Assembly (NCBI GenBank): GCA_030587365.1
Contig: JAUQZE010000027.1
Location: forward strand, 186,001 to 250,000
Direction: 5' to 3'
DNA: 64,000 nt
Source: Candidatus Freyarchaeota archaeon
GTDB lineage: Archaea > Asgardarchaeota > Jordiarchaeia > Jordiarchaeales > Jordiarchaeaceae
Of the stretch, positions 53,649-62,675 are shown in pieces. The notes below the pieces were generated by a model, which saw nothing but the letters and a program-made list of their open reading frames with translations, was not told the origin of the DNA and did no database searches. The position numbers and the translations under genes are program-made. Numbering within the stretch: position 1 is the first letter of the stretch; every line of letters begins with the position of its first letter.

Positions 53649-54869
53649 ATGGCAATGATGTCTAAAAAGGAAAAGCCATTCCGAATAGTGAAAAACTGTA
53701 AAGCTGATGCCAAGATTCTTTTAGCTTTATCCTCAATTTTAAGTAGGGATTTAAAAATGAGAGAGAACCTCTCTGGCGTTATTGTAAAATATCATCCGTG
53801 CACGCCATATGCTAGGGGCTCAGATTGTCCTTATTATGAGGGTGGTAGACATTGTGGTAAGGAGCCCCTTAAATGTGAGATGCCTGAGTACGATCAGTGG
53901 TATAAGAGTCTAATTAAAGGGAAGATGAAGTGTTTCTATCCTAACAGAATTAGTTTGCTTGAGAATCCTGGTGTGCCTATGTTTCTTTATCACACCGATT
54001 TTCATGCAATAATGGGTGAAGCAATAATAAAAAGAGGAGAAGTTAGGGACGGCGAATATTTTTACTTTTTCGACGCTTTCATTAAGTACCCCTATCCTGT
54101 GCTGTTGGAGATAATAACAACGGATGAACGGATACCCAAAATGGCAAGGGCTGGCAGATGGTCACATGTTTACATATCGAGGGAGACCATTGACGAAATT
54201 CGCAGTTTATCAAAAATGCCGGATGAAATGAAGGTGAAGCTTGGAATAGACCTAGAGAAAGTTATAAGTGAGCTGAGAAAAAAGCCGGCAATGAGAAAGC
54301 CAGATTGGCGGATATTTATGGAGGGAGAGATTAAAAGGCTTCAAGATAATGCCCTTTTTGACAAGCAGGTTTTGGAAAGGACAAGTGGGTATTTTTCGGA
54401 AGCGGCTTCAAAAAATATTATTAAGGGGCGTTCAAAAGAGGAGATCTTCTACGCCTTACTGTACCTGGCACTTAGAATGCTTGAAACCCCAATAAGGTTA
54501 TCAGACATTGGGAGAATCTCGAATATAAACTCTAGTAAAATTCTGAAGAATTACAGCCTACTGGTTAGTGAACTCAATCTGAGTCCCCCGCCTATAAATC
54601 CTGTAAAAATCGTATCTTACTATGCTAAGGAGCTCAAAATCAAAAAAAGAACCTTCAGTAGAGCGACCTCCATAATAAAATCGGCAAAGAGAGAAGGAGC
54701 GACCTCCGGAAGCGACCCTTTTTCATCAGCCGCCACAGCAACCTACCTTGCCTGCATAGCAGAGAACGAAAAAGTAACCCAGGACGAAATCGGCAAAGTA
54801 TTTGGAGTAACAGCAGTAACTATTCGAAACAATACAAAGAAATTAAACAAGTTCGTTAAGGTGGAATAA
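53649..54869 (+). CDS. PUA/EVE-like domain fused to a TFIIB core (two cyclin folds)
   Basis: 406 residues. Residues ~25-105 hold six or more Cys (HPCTPYARGSDCPYYEGG, RHCGKEPLKCEMPEYD, KMKCF), a possible zinc site unlike the N-terminal ribbon of TFB. Residues ~110-180 (PMFLYHTDFHAIMGEAIIKR, YFFDAFIKYPYPVLLEII) resemble an archaeal PUA/ASCH-like domain of the DUF365 sort. Residues ~260-400 are two cyclin-like folds as in TFIIB: EEIFYALLYLALRMLETPIR ... SDIGRISNINSSKILKNYSL, then AATATYLACIAENEKVTQDE and FGVTAVTIRNNTKKL. So it can probably bind promoter DNA with TBP but lacks the Pol-recruiting ribbon. It follows the defence operon by 120 nt. No clear ribosome site. Confidence 0.75.
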   Translation: MAMMSKKEKPFRIVKNCKADAKILLALSSILSRDLKMRENLSGVIVKYHPCTPYARGSDCPYYEGGRHCGKEPLKCEMPEYDQWYKSLIKGKMKCFYPNRISLLENPGVPMFLYHTDFHAIMGEAIIKRGEVRDGEYFYFFDAFIKYPYPVLLEIITTDERIPKMARAGRWSHVYISRETIDEIRSLSKMPDEMKVKLGIDLEKVISELRKKPAMRKPDWRIFMEGEIKRLQDNALFDKQVLERTSGYFSEAASKNIIKGRSKEEIFYALLYLALRMLETPIRLSDIGRISNINSSKILKNYSLLVSELNLSPPPINPVKIVSYYAKELKIKKRTFSRATSIIKSAKREGATSGSDPFSSAATATYLACIAENEKVTQDEIGKVFGVTAVTIRNNTKKLNKFVKVE

Positions 54870-55069
54870 GCTAATAGAGAGCAATTATCCTAACTACCAA
54901 ACCATTTTTATTTTCAGCATAAAAAAAGTTTTTCGAATCGAATTTGGGTAAGCATCATTGGGTACGAATCTTTTATACGGTATATGAAGTTGTCGCAGTA
55001 ATGTTGTATGTTCGATTCAGCATCATGCCTATGGCAAACCATCATGAACATTTTCTAATTTTTCATTCG

Positions 55070-57490
55070 TTATTGTCTCTCATAATATGGAATTACTTTA
55101 AACCTCGTTACATCCCTAAGGTTTGAGAATTTTACGTATGCTGAAAATTTTTGAGATAGGTCATTTTTTACATTTTTCCATGTAATCTCTCCCCCTAAAT
55201 GCTCTGCCATGTTTTTAGCAAATTTTGGATCTGTTAATTGTAAAGACATTACGCCTCCAATGTTGTTAAACACGAGGTCGGGAAAATCAACGGGATCTTG
55301 TGTTGAAAGAATCACACCTACCCCATATTTTCTTCCTTCTTTGAGTAACTGCCCCATTGATGATTTCTTATCATATTTAAGACGATGGGCTTCATCTACT
55401 ATCACATAGAGTTTTGGTTCTCTGGATTCAGGTAACCTGTATAAATAGTAACGTAACTTTCTTATGAAAAGCTCACAAACTATTGCTTTAATATTATCGT
55501 TGGGTAAACTTCCAAGATCTATAACTGTTTGACCTACCATAATTTTCTCAAATGGTATCACTGTTTCGGCAGAAAATACTTTAAAATCGAAAATTGGGTC
55601 TAATCTTGCGAATATGCCTTGAATCGAAGATTGTGTCACGCTGCCTCCCACCTCATATATTCTATTTAAATTATCTTGAATATCATTGAAGGTGGGAGGA
55701 TCGTTATTCCAACTTTGCTTATCTTCTTCATAGATTTTTTTGTCTTCATAGCTAGCTTTTATAGCATTCCGTATGTGTTGTATTTGCAAATCACCGATAT
55801 TATAAACTAAATCAATGATATCCGAAATCTGGTATTTCTGCTCTTTAGGGGAGTTATTACCATCAAGTTCAAGTGGATTAATCGATATCTTATTCAAATC
55901 TAATACTGGACCGAATAGTGAAGTTTTTGTTTCAACCGAAATATAATCTTTTCTGAAGTCAAAAATTATATATGGGAGCTTATTTTTTGCGAACTCTTGG
56001 AGAATCGCCTGTACTGTTTGGGTTTTGCCGGTTCCTGCACTACCAACTATTACAAAATTCCAACTTCGTTCATTCTTCGGTTCCCAGAAAACTTTTTCGT
56101 TATTGTCTTTGATGCCTAATAATATTTTTAAATCAGTCTCAGGATATTTTGTTATTTCCTTATCTGGTAGAGATACTGGTGGTTGAGGACCAGGCTTAGG
56201 AGTAGCTTCCTTTCTAGCGGTTATACCATTTACTATTTGTTCAAGGTACTTGTGTTTTTGTCCTCTTAACATTCTAAATTCTGATTTTTTATCATCGATA
56301 TAAAGTACTGAGATCGATGTTACTAGTCCAAAATAATAATGGTTCTCTATAAAATTTTTAATAGACGGAAATGATTGATTTGTAACTACTATTAATAGAT
56401 GAGAGTCCCGATCTTCAAACTTATTTTTGATATTATTTGTGATTAACCATGTTGACAAGTATATATACAGAGTTGGATCGTCCATAGATTCAATTTTCCA
56501 TATATTTTCGTCTTCGTGGAATATTTCGATTAATGGCTGATGTTCTTTCCTTAAAGATTCTAATTTTTCTTCTATTTTGTTTCTCAAAATTTTTATTCTT
56601 TTTTCTTTTTCTTCAAGTAAAATTTCTTCTAATTTATCTATGATAAGCGGGGAAATCGCGACAATATTTTTGTATTTTCTAATAATACCTGTAGAAGGAG
56701 CGAAATGAAGAAGTTCTTTCGTATCCCCGTATAACCCCCTGACACCATAATCTTTACTATTTAATACTTCATCAATCACTCTTAACTGTTCATAATTATT
56801 CTCATCAAAAAGCGCAGAGATATATTTGTTCACATCAGGAGTTTTCGGCCTTTTTAGGTATGAATCAATATTATTGAGTATCTCTTCTACAAACAGTGGA
56901 ACTTCATAATGAGCAACTTTTCCACTTGTTCCTGAAGAAATCCAAAGTAACTTGTTCAGGATACCTATCTTTGTTAGGTCTTTTAATACGGGCTCTATAG
57001 AACCTATGCTTCTTATTGATACGTTATATATAGCTGAGAATCTTTCTTGGTTTATATCTCCCTCACGAATGAATGGAAAATTAGAGAAGATGAATTTTCC
57101 GAATATGTATGATGCTCTCTTTAAGTCAATAGGAGACTCTTTGACTCTTTTTAGTATTTTACTTCTTAGTTTTTCTCCAAATCTATAATTGATAACAGTT
57201 CTAATTTCTCGCCGTAATTCATAATTCATTCCTTTAATAGAAATCAACCAATCGCAAGCATCTTTTAATTTATTAATATACTCTTCTGAATCCTTTTCTG
57301 AAATATTATATCTTAACTTGATATTTTCCTTGATAAACGGATAATTCTCACTTACCCCGAAGCCAGCGGACTCAGATGTAGGATTCATTGCCCACTGATA
57401 AAAAGCATCAATTATAATTTCCTCATCTTCGAATTTATCGAGGATAAATTGAATAGGATCATCAACTTTATCAGGATATCCTTTTGACAT
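55070..57490 (-). CDS. HerA/FtsK-type ATPase with long N-terminal region
   Basis: About 806 residues. The C-terminal half is a HerA-like motor: Walker A GSAGTGKTQT (~485), Walker B KLYVIVDEAHRLKYD (~690), then GVGVILSTQDPVDFP and a last block LGGEITWKNVKNDLSQKF. The N-terminal ~430 residues are largely helical (winged-helix-like AIYNVSIRSIGSIEPVLKDL) and a region SLRKEHQPLIEIFHEDENIW. Such ATPases drive DNA processing and are partners of nucleases in defence systems. ATG 57490 has GGGGTG 5 nt upstream; the frame is open ten codons further. It is flanked on both sides by copies of the TFIIB tail and points toward the TFIIB fusion gene. Confidence 0.75.
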   Translation of the reverse strand: MSKGYPDKVDDPIQFILDKFEDEEIIIDAFYQWAMNPTSESAGFGVSENYPFIKENIKLRYNISEKDSEEYINKLKDACDWLISIKGMNYELRREIRTVINYRFGEKLRSKILKRVKESPIDLKRASYIFGKFIFSNFPFIREGDINQERFSAIYNVSIRSIGSIEPVLKDLTKIGILNKLLWISSGTSGKVAHYEVPLFVEEILNNIDSYLKRPKTPDVNKYISALFDENNYEQLRVIDEVLNSKDYGVRGLYGDTKELLHFAPSTGIIRKYKNIVAISPLIIDKLEEILLEEKEKRIKILRNKIEEKLESLRKEHQPLIEIFHEDENIWKIESMDDPTLYIYLSTWLITNNIKNKFEDRDSHLLIVVTNQSFPSIKNFIENHYYFGLVTSISVLYIDDKKSEFRMLRGQKHKYLEQIVNGITARKEATPKPGPQPPVSLPDKEITKYPETDLKILLGIKDNNEKVFWEPKNERSWNFVIVGSAGTGKTQTVQAILQEFAKNKLPYIIFDFRKDYISVETKTSLFGPVLDLNKISINPLELDGNNSPKEQKYQISDIIDLVYNIGDLQIQHIRNAIKASYEDKKIYEEDKQSWNNDPPTFNDIQDNLNRIYEVGGSVTQSSIQGIFARLDPIFDFKVFSAETVIPFEKIMVGQTVIDLGSLPNDNIKAIVCELFIRKLRYYLYRLPESREPKLYVIVDEAHRLKYDKKSSMGQLLKEGRKYGVGVILSTQDPVDFPDLVFNNIGGVMSLQLTDPKFAKNMAEHLGGEITWKNVKNDLSQKFSAYVKFSNLRDVTRFKVIPYYERQ

Positions 57491-57769
57491 CTTTACACCC
57501 CGCGAAGTAAATATTATCAAGTATAGGATGTGAATATTGTTTAGTCCAATAATTTTCTTTATTAAAGGGAAGACCGCGGATCGCTTTTTTATTTCTCACC
57601 AAGATCCCCCAATATTCTGGACTCAATATAATTAATAACTGAATTAAATATATGAATTTAACCTCGGTAAGGTTATCTGATACTGAGAGAAACCGAATAT
57701 AAAATCTAATAGAATCCTGAAGAATTGTACCTATCTGTTATACGAACTCAATGATTTTGCCATAAACGA

Positions 57770-58043
57770 ATCCTGTAAATTGTATTCTACTATGCGAGGA
57801 GAACCAAAATAAAAAGGAACTCTAATCAGAGCGCTAACCTCAGGAGAAACCTCAAAGAATGAATAGTCAACCTCTGGAATAGATTCTTACTAAACAGCCG
57901 CCACAGCAACCTATCTCGCCTGCGTAGCAGAGAACGTAAAAGTAACCCAAGACGAAGTCGGCAAAGTATTCGACGTAACAACAGTAACTATTCGAAACAA
58001 TATTAAGAAATTAAACAAATTTATTAGGGTGAATTCTATATAA
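57770..58043 (+). pseudogene. Duplicate of the TFIIB-like C-terminus
   Basis: 57897-58043 reads AATATYLACVAENVKVTQDE, VGKVFDVTTVTIRNNIKKLN, KFIRVNSI and a stop, almost the same as the end of the PUA/TFIIB fusion (54720-54869); DNA identity is roughly 85-90 per cent. The 130 bases before it match 54604-54720 more loosely and with frame breaks. There is no start, so this is a remnant, and it forms a direct repeat with the fusion gene around the HerA gene. Confidence 0.85.
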
Positions 58044-58091
58044 TTAACAAATAGCTAAAAAAGGATTTAATGTATTTAAGGGGGTTTATTT

Positions 58092-59177
58092 GTGGGTGAA
58101 TCCTTATCGGAAGATAAGTTGAGCAAAATAAAAGAATTTTCACGAATGTTTAAGGATTATATGCAAACTGATGATTATAGAGAAGATGAGAATGAAAGAA
58201 GAAAAAGAAAACCATTATTTGAACCTTTGTATAAGGATAAAATTGATGATTTGACGGAACTTGATTTTAAAAGTATTATTCTTAGCCTTTGGGCTACGGG
58301 TTTTTTTGGAAATAGGGATTATGTAGTTAACAGAATTATGCAAGAAAATAGTTTTGAAAAGATTAAAAAGGAATTAAAGGCATTATTGTGGGGTTCAGAC
58401 CCGCTAGAAAAGAGATATGATAAGTTTAATGTAAAAGGTCTTGGACCAGCTTCTGTCACCGAAATTTTAACTTTTATTTTTCCTGATTCCTGCGGTATTT
58501 GGAATGATAAAGCTAGAAAAGCTTTGAGAATTTTAGGCTTTTCTGAAAATGAAATTCCTTTAAATAAATATCACATTAAGGCAAAGGAGTATATTAAATT
58601 CAACAACCACTTAAAATTGATTAGCCAAGAACTAGAAAAAAATCTAAATCTGAAGGATATTGATTTAATCGAAGTGGACTTTTTCTTATACACAGTCTTC
58701 TTGAATCAAGCTAGAGTGATTACTACTAAACCACCTTACGAGTGGGATCACTTTGAGATAAGAGATAAGGTTTATGAAATAGGTAATTCGCTAGGTTTTG
58801 AGGCTGAAAAGGAGAAGCTTATTGCAAGAGGCGCGCAAGTGGATGTTGTTTGGAGAGCGAAAATAGCGAATTTGGGTGCAGTTACATATGTTTTTGAGGT
58901 CCATAAAAGTGGGGACCCTGATAAAGATATACTGAATCTTCAGAGGGCAAAAGTTAATCCGACTGTTCAAAGACTAGTAATTGTATCTGATGAACCAGGC
59001 ATTAAAAAATTTAAAAAAGAAGTCGCAAACTTACATGAGGATTTTAGAAATGCTTTAACTTATTTTGATGTAAAAGATGTTGAAGAAATGTATGACAGCT
59101 TAGAAGTAATAGGCAGAGTTCTCTCAAAGCTAGATCTGGTAAAACCAGACTTTGAAATTCAAGAAACCCAAAGTTAA
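58092..59177 (+). CDS. Nuclease-like protein with helix-hairpin-helix-type N-terminus
   Basis: 361 residues from GTG 58092 with GGGGG upstream. The N-terminal ~150 residues contain NVKGLGPASVTEILTFIFPD, a hairpin-like segment seen in DNA-binding domains of the HhH-glycosylase sort, plus CGIWNDKARKALRILGF. Residues ~235-300 look like a PD-(D/E)XK core: ARGAQVDVVWRAKIANLG, then TYVFEVHKSGDPDKDILNLQ. The expected E-x-K is E-V-H-K, so the Lys has moved one place or the site is inactive. Restriction-endonuclease-like folds of this type cut DNA in a modification- or sequence-dependent way. It follows the TFIIB-tail remnant by 48 nt. Confidence 0.55.
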   Translation: MGESLSEDKLSKIKEFSRMFKDYMQTDDYREDENERRKRKPLFEPLYKDKIDDLTELDFKSIILSLWATGFFGNRDYVVNRIMQENSFEKIKKELKALLWGSDPLEKRYDKFNVKGLGPASVTEILTFIFPDSCGIWNDKARKALRILGFSENEIPLNKYHIKAKEYIKFNNHLKLISQELEKNLNLKDIDLIEVDFFLYTVFLNQARVITTKPPYEWDHFEIRDKVYEIGNSLGFEAEKEKLIARGAQVDVVWRAKIANLGAVTYVFEVHKSGDPDKDILNLQRAKVNPTVQRLVIVSDEPGIKKFKKEVANLHEDFRNALTYFDVKDVEEMYDSLEVIGRVLSKLDLVKPDFEIQETQS

Positions 59178-59391
59178 TTTAATAACAAGATATAATTCTG
59201 GTTTACGAATCTTAGAGCGTTTCATAGTTACGTTTCGGGTGATATATATAGATGAGTCGGTTGTGTGTTATTCTTTGTAGCGTTTTCTGGAGAGCAAAGG
59301 GAATAAAGTTTATAACGATATTAAGATCTTTACTCAGACTTAATCTAAACTTCTGGAACATGTTAGTGAGAGGGAGACTTGGTGAAGATAA

Positions 59392-60381
59392 ATGGAAGAA
59401 AGTGATCTATACAGTCCAATCAGAAAGAGGCTTGAGAAGGAGGGCTATTTCTCATTCGTTACGGCAGGTGCAAAAGGTTTTAAAATCTCAGATGTTTGCC
59501 ATAGAGGCGGATTTCCCATACGCTTTGAAAGTATAGAGAGAAAGCCGGACTTGGTGGGTTTTAGATGGGATAGTAGTGGCGATTTGGATGCTGTTGCTAT
59601 TGAGGTTAAAAAGGGTGGCACTCAAGAAGCTGTTTCTAGTGGATAAGTCGCTTTGATTTGTCAAAAATTCTTTCCGAGAGTAATTATTGGTATGGAAAGT
59701 TATAGTAGCATGGCAGATGATGGGGTACTAGACCTTTACGACCTAGGATGGATAACTCCCAATAAATCTTCTATTCCTGAAAGTACAAACCCGTTATTTA
59801 ATAATGAAGTTTATGAGGAAATTCGCAGATTCGGAAAGCTTGCATTAGCATTTAAGGATTTAATCGGCGAACCGAGTAATCCACTTATTGATGAATACCC
59901 AAAATTTGAATATTACCTTATAGGTCGCAATGATTTCCCTGATGGAACACATCACAGATGGATATGCGCATACTTTGAGGGAGTACAATACACGATAATA
60001 AAATGGAATACATCGGCTCAATTCACGATAAATATAGAACATAAACAAGTTTTCAAATCGATTATGGAATCCATTAAGAAAAACCAGGAGAAGTTTAAAC
60101 AGCAATTAAGTTTGCTCAAAGAATTTAACTTCCGTTTCAGTAGATTTATCGGGGTACAACAACAAGAAGAGAATATATTTGATAAGCCCTGTCCAGAGAT
60201 TGATTTAGATGAATTACTAAGCGAAATGAAAAGACTTCTAGTATCTAAAACGGAAAAACCCTATGTGAGAATATATAAGGAGATATGGGGAAAGGACGAA
60301 AACCTAGCTAAGGACGAAATATATAAACGAATAAAAAGTGCTAGGCAAGCTTTACGGAATATTTACATAATGTTAAAGTAA
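59392..60381 (+). pseudogene. PD-(D/E)XK nuclease-like gene split by an in-frame TAA
   Basis: From ATG 59392 (GGTG 7 nt upstream) the frame reads a helix then RKPDLVGFRWDSSGDLDAVA followed by IEVKKGGTQEAVSSG and TAA at 59644-59646. The same frame continues without a break: VALICQKFFPRVIIGMESYS and on to 60381, about 245 more residues. D...E-V-K matches the nuclease core, and the following helix plus strand IIG are also in register, so one gene has been cut by a single base change, CAA to TAA being the simplest. The later part (~200 residues) is helical and unknown. Confidence 0.65.
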
Positions 60382-60699
60382 TCTCTTAATTCTTTTAGAG
60401 TAGACGAAAAATTATGTAAATTTGGAACGAAAAAATAACATTTTCCGTTGATACTACATTTATAAGAGCAATACGTAATCATCCGCTTCCAAACCAACTA
60501 TTTTCTCCTTTTCAAGTTCGGATATCGCTTTTGCCATTTCCTCAATTGATATATTATAAGTTTCGGTTACGTGTTTTGCCAAAAGGAAATAGTGATACAG
60601 AGCCGATATCAATTATACATAATTTCTTAAAGAATATTGAATATAATTCAAAATATATATTTTCTAAATCCCATATTATTGTAAAAGAGGTGGCTAATA
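60382..60699. other. Non-coding stretch before the Nmad3-like gene
   Basis: 318 nt, very AT-rich. An 81-codon frame from TTG 60531 runs out of frame into the next gene and lacks a ribosome site, so it is not listed as a gene. Confidence 0.35.
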
Positions 60700-61620
60700 A
60701 CGAAAGCACTCTTGCTTCGTGTCGGAGCAGACTCCAGAAAAGAAAGCGGTGGAATACGAGGACCTTTTTGGTCTGAGGGTGAATATGAATATGATAGTAA
60801 TTACGAATATGTACCTGTCACGTATTCATGGAAACGCGCGTATGTAAACAATGGGAAATATATGAGAGGTGAAAAAGGTGAAAAAACCTATGGAGATTCC
60901 AATGGAGACAGATTAAAGAGACCCTATTCGAAAATCATTCCCAAAAGGTTCAAGACAAAGTTTGAAAAACTTAAAAATGTGACTTTTCATTACGACCCAA
61001 ATTTTAAGTACCTTACCTATGGTGATAGAAAAGAGAATATCAAAGGAAAGCCAAGTACAAAAGGAATGCAAATGGCTAATCTTGATCCAGGAGATCTTCT
61101 GGTATTTTGTGAATCTTTGCAACATTACGAAACTAATGATCGTGGTCTTTTCATAATTGGTTATTTTACAGTTGAAGAAGTTCACGATTTCACAGACTCT
61201 AGACATGACAATAAAACTTGTAGTTTACAAATCAGGTCGAAAATTAAGGATAAACCTGACTATTACTCTGATCGTTCGGAAGTTGTATCAAAATACAAGG
61301 ACAAAACTGATCATTTCTCTGAAACCGCAGCTCGCTCCCGTGATAAAACCCGAGAAGAACTTCTTGAGAAAGAAAAAAACCTTGTATTGGTGAAGGGTAA
61401 AGAACTAGAAAGTGGTCTTCTCAAAAAGGCAATTAGAATAACAGAAAGAAGAATAGAAAATGGCAAGAAAAGCTATTATTATATCCGAAAGCCCATTGCC
61501 AAAGATCTCGGTATAGAAAAACCAATATTTAACATAGGTTTTAAATGGGTTAAGGAACCTTATACTAAGAACCTTCTTAGTATACTTAAGGAAGGTGAGG
61601 GATTTTACGTTGATTGCTAA
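60700..61620 (+). CDS. Nmad3-type (nucleotide modification associated) protein; possible ACG start
   Basis: 306 residues if begun at ACG 60700. The N-terminus KALLLRVGADSRKESGGIRG, PFWSEGEYEY is the signature of Nucleotide-modification-associated domain 3 proteins (strand, then G-x-D-S...GG-x-x-GP). The first usual start, TTG 60712, cuts the first strand; ACG 60700 follows GAGGTG by 7 nt, the normal spacing in this window. The rest contains a second conserved block (MANLDPGDLLVFCESLQHYE, LFIIGYFTVEEV) and a basic C-terminus. Family proteins are predicted to act on modified nucleotides in phage or defence contexts. No biochemical role is established. Confidence 0.7.
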   Translation, partial: TKALLLRVGADSRKESGGIRGPFWSEGEYEYDSNYEYVPVTYSWKRAYVNNGKYMRGEKGEKTYGDSNGDRLKRPYSKIIPKRFKTKFEKLKNVTFHYDPNFKYLTYGDRKENIKGKPSTKGMQMANLDPGDLLVFCESLQHYETNDRGLFIIGYFTVEEVHDFTDSRHDNKTCSLQIRSKIKDKPDYYSDRSEVVSKYKDKTDHFSETAARSRDKTREELLEKEKNLVLVKGKELESGLLKKAIRITERRIENGKKSYYYIRKPIAKDLGIEKPIFNIGFKWVKEPYTKNLLSILKEGEGFYVDC

Positions 61621-61763
61621 TAATTATGGTACTAAAGTTACCATGGTTTATTTCTGTTGAGAATGTGACTCTCGCATTTCTTCCCTTCCAAAATTCGTCT
61701 AATTTACCAAAGACTTTTTACTCAAGAAATATGTATATTAAACAGTAAAAGAGGATTAAAGTT

Positions 61764-62675
61764 ATGAAGGTTGTATCATTCATTAATTATAAGGGTGGAG
61801 TTGGAAAATCCACAACAGCTTATCATATAGGATGCGCATTGGCTTTAGATCAAGGTATGAATATACTTTTGGTGGACGTAGACCCTCAAACAAATTTGAC
61901 ATTTCTATGTGCTACGCCTGAGCGTTGGGAAGATTTTAAAAAGAAAAATGGCACTTTGGAATCATTATATCGAGCATATCTTGATAATAAGCCATTTGAT
62001 ATAAAAAATATAGTTTGGCAAGAGCCTATCGAAAAAGCTGGTATGAAAGTTGTTAAGGGATTAAATTTGATACCTTCTGATGTTGAATTGTTAGGAATAG
62101 ATTTAGATTTGCAGACAAAAACATCGCCCTCTAATGATCTATCTTCAGTGGCTGATCATTATGTAAAACAAAGAACTATTTTACGTGATAAGCTTAATTT
62201 TATTCGTGATGAGTATGATTATATTCTTATTGATTGCCCACCGAATTTATACTTGGTAACTCAAAATGCCTTGGCAGCAAGTGACTGTTATGTTGTTACT
62301 GCTCTTCCCGATCATCTTTCTACCATAGGGCTCAGTATTCTTGAAAAGAGGGTTAGAAAACTTAATAAAGACCTCAAAAATGCAGCTGAAATTGCGAGTA
62401 GAGATGTTTCAACTCCAGAACTTGGAGGCATAATTTTTGTAAGAGTTCGTCTAGGTGGGACAGCTATCATAAATGTTCATGATAGAAAAATGAGGGAAGT
62501 ATCTGGGATTTATACAAATAAAACTTTTGATAATTATACTACGGAAGGAATAGGATATAGCGAAGCTGCAGAAAACGCTTTACCCGTATTTCTATTAGGT
62601 GGCTCAAATCCGAAAAGAGTTGCATATCAATATAGAGAGATTGCAAATGAATTTATTAGGAGAATACCATCATGA
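61764..62675 (+). CDS. ParA/MinD-family ATPase
   Basis: 303 residues. Deviant Walker A NYKGGVGKSTT (10-18), switch I/A' LLVDVDPQTNLTF, and Walker B DYILIDCPPNLYL are standard for ParA. The C-terminal part (VRVRLGGTAIINVHDRKMRE) agrees with the group. ParA proteins form ATP dimers on DNA or membranes and position cargo. The following gene overlaps its stop codon by 4 nt, as ParB-like or adaptor genes usually do. No parS repeats or ParB domain are visible nearby, so plasmid partition is possible but not shown. Confidence 0.85.
   Translation: MKVVSFINYKGGVGKSTTAYHIGCALALDQGMNILLVDVDPQTNLTFLCATPERWEDFKKKNGTLESLYRAYLDNKPFDIKNIVWQEPIEKAGMKVVKGLNLIPSDVELLGIDLDLQTKTSPSNDLSSVADHYVKQRTILRDKLNFIRDEYDYILIDCPPNLYLVTQNALAASDCYVVTALPDHLSTIGLSILEKRVRKLNKDLKNAAEIASRDVSTPELGGIIFVRVRLGGTAIINVHDRKMREVSGIYTNKTFDNYTTEGIGYSEAAENALPVFLLGGSNPKRVAYQYREIANEFIRRIPS

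Noticed and set aside
54944-55126. 60-codon plus-strand frame after the TFIIB fusion
   Set aside because: Overlaps the end of the HerA gene on the other strand and has no supporting feature.
59252-59536. 94-codon frame overlapping the split nuclease gene
   Set aside because: Overlaps the nuclease frame for 145 nt and turns arginine/serine-rich there; the nuclease frame has the ribosome site and the motif.
60531-60776. 81-codon frame just before the Nmad3-like gene
   Set aside because: Partly protein-like, but it runs 77 nt out of frame into the Nmad3-like gene and lacks a ribosome site.
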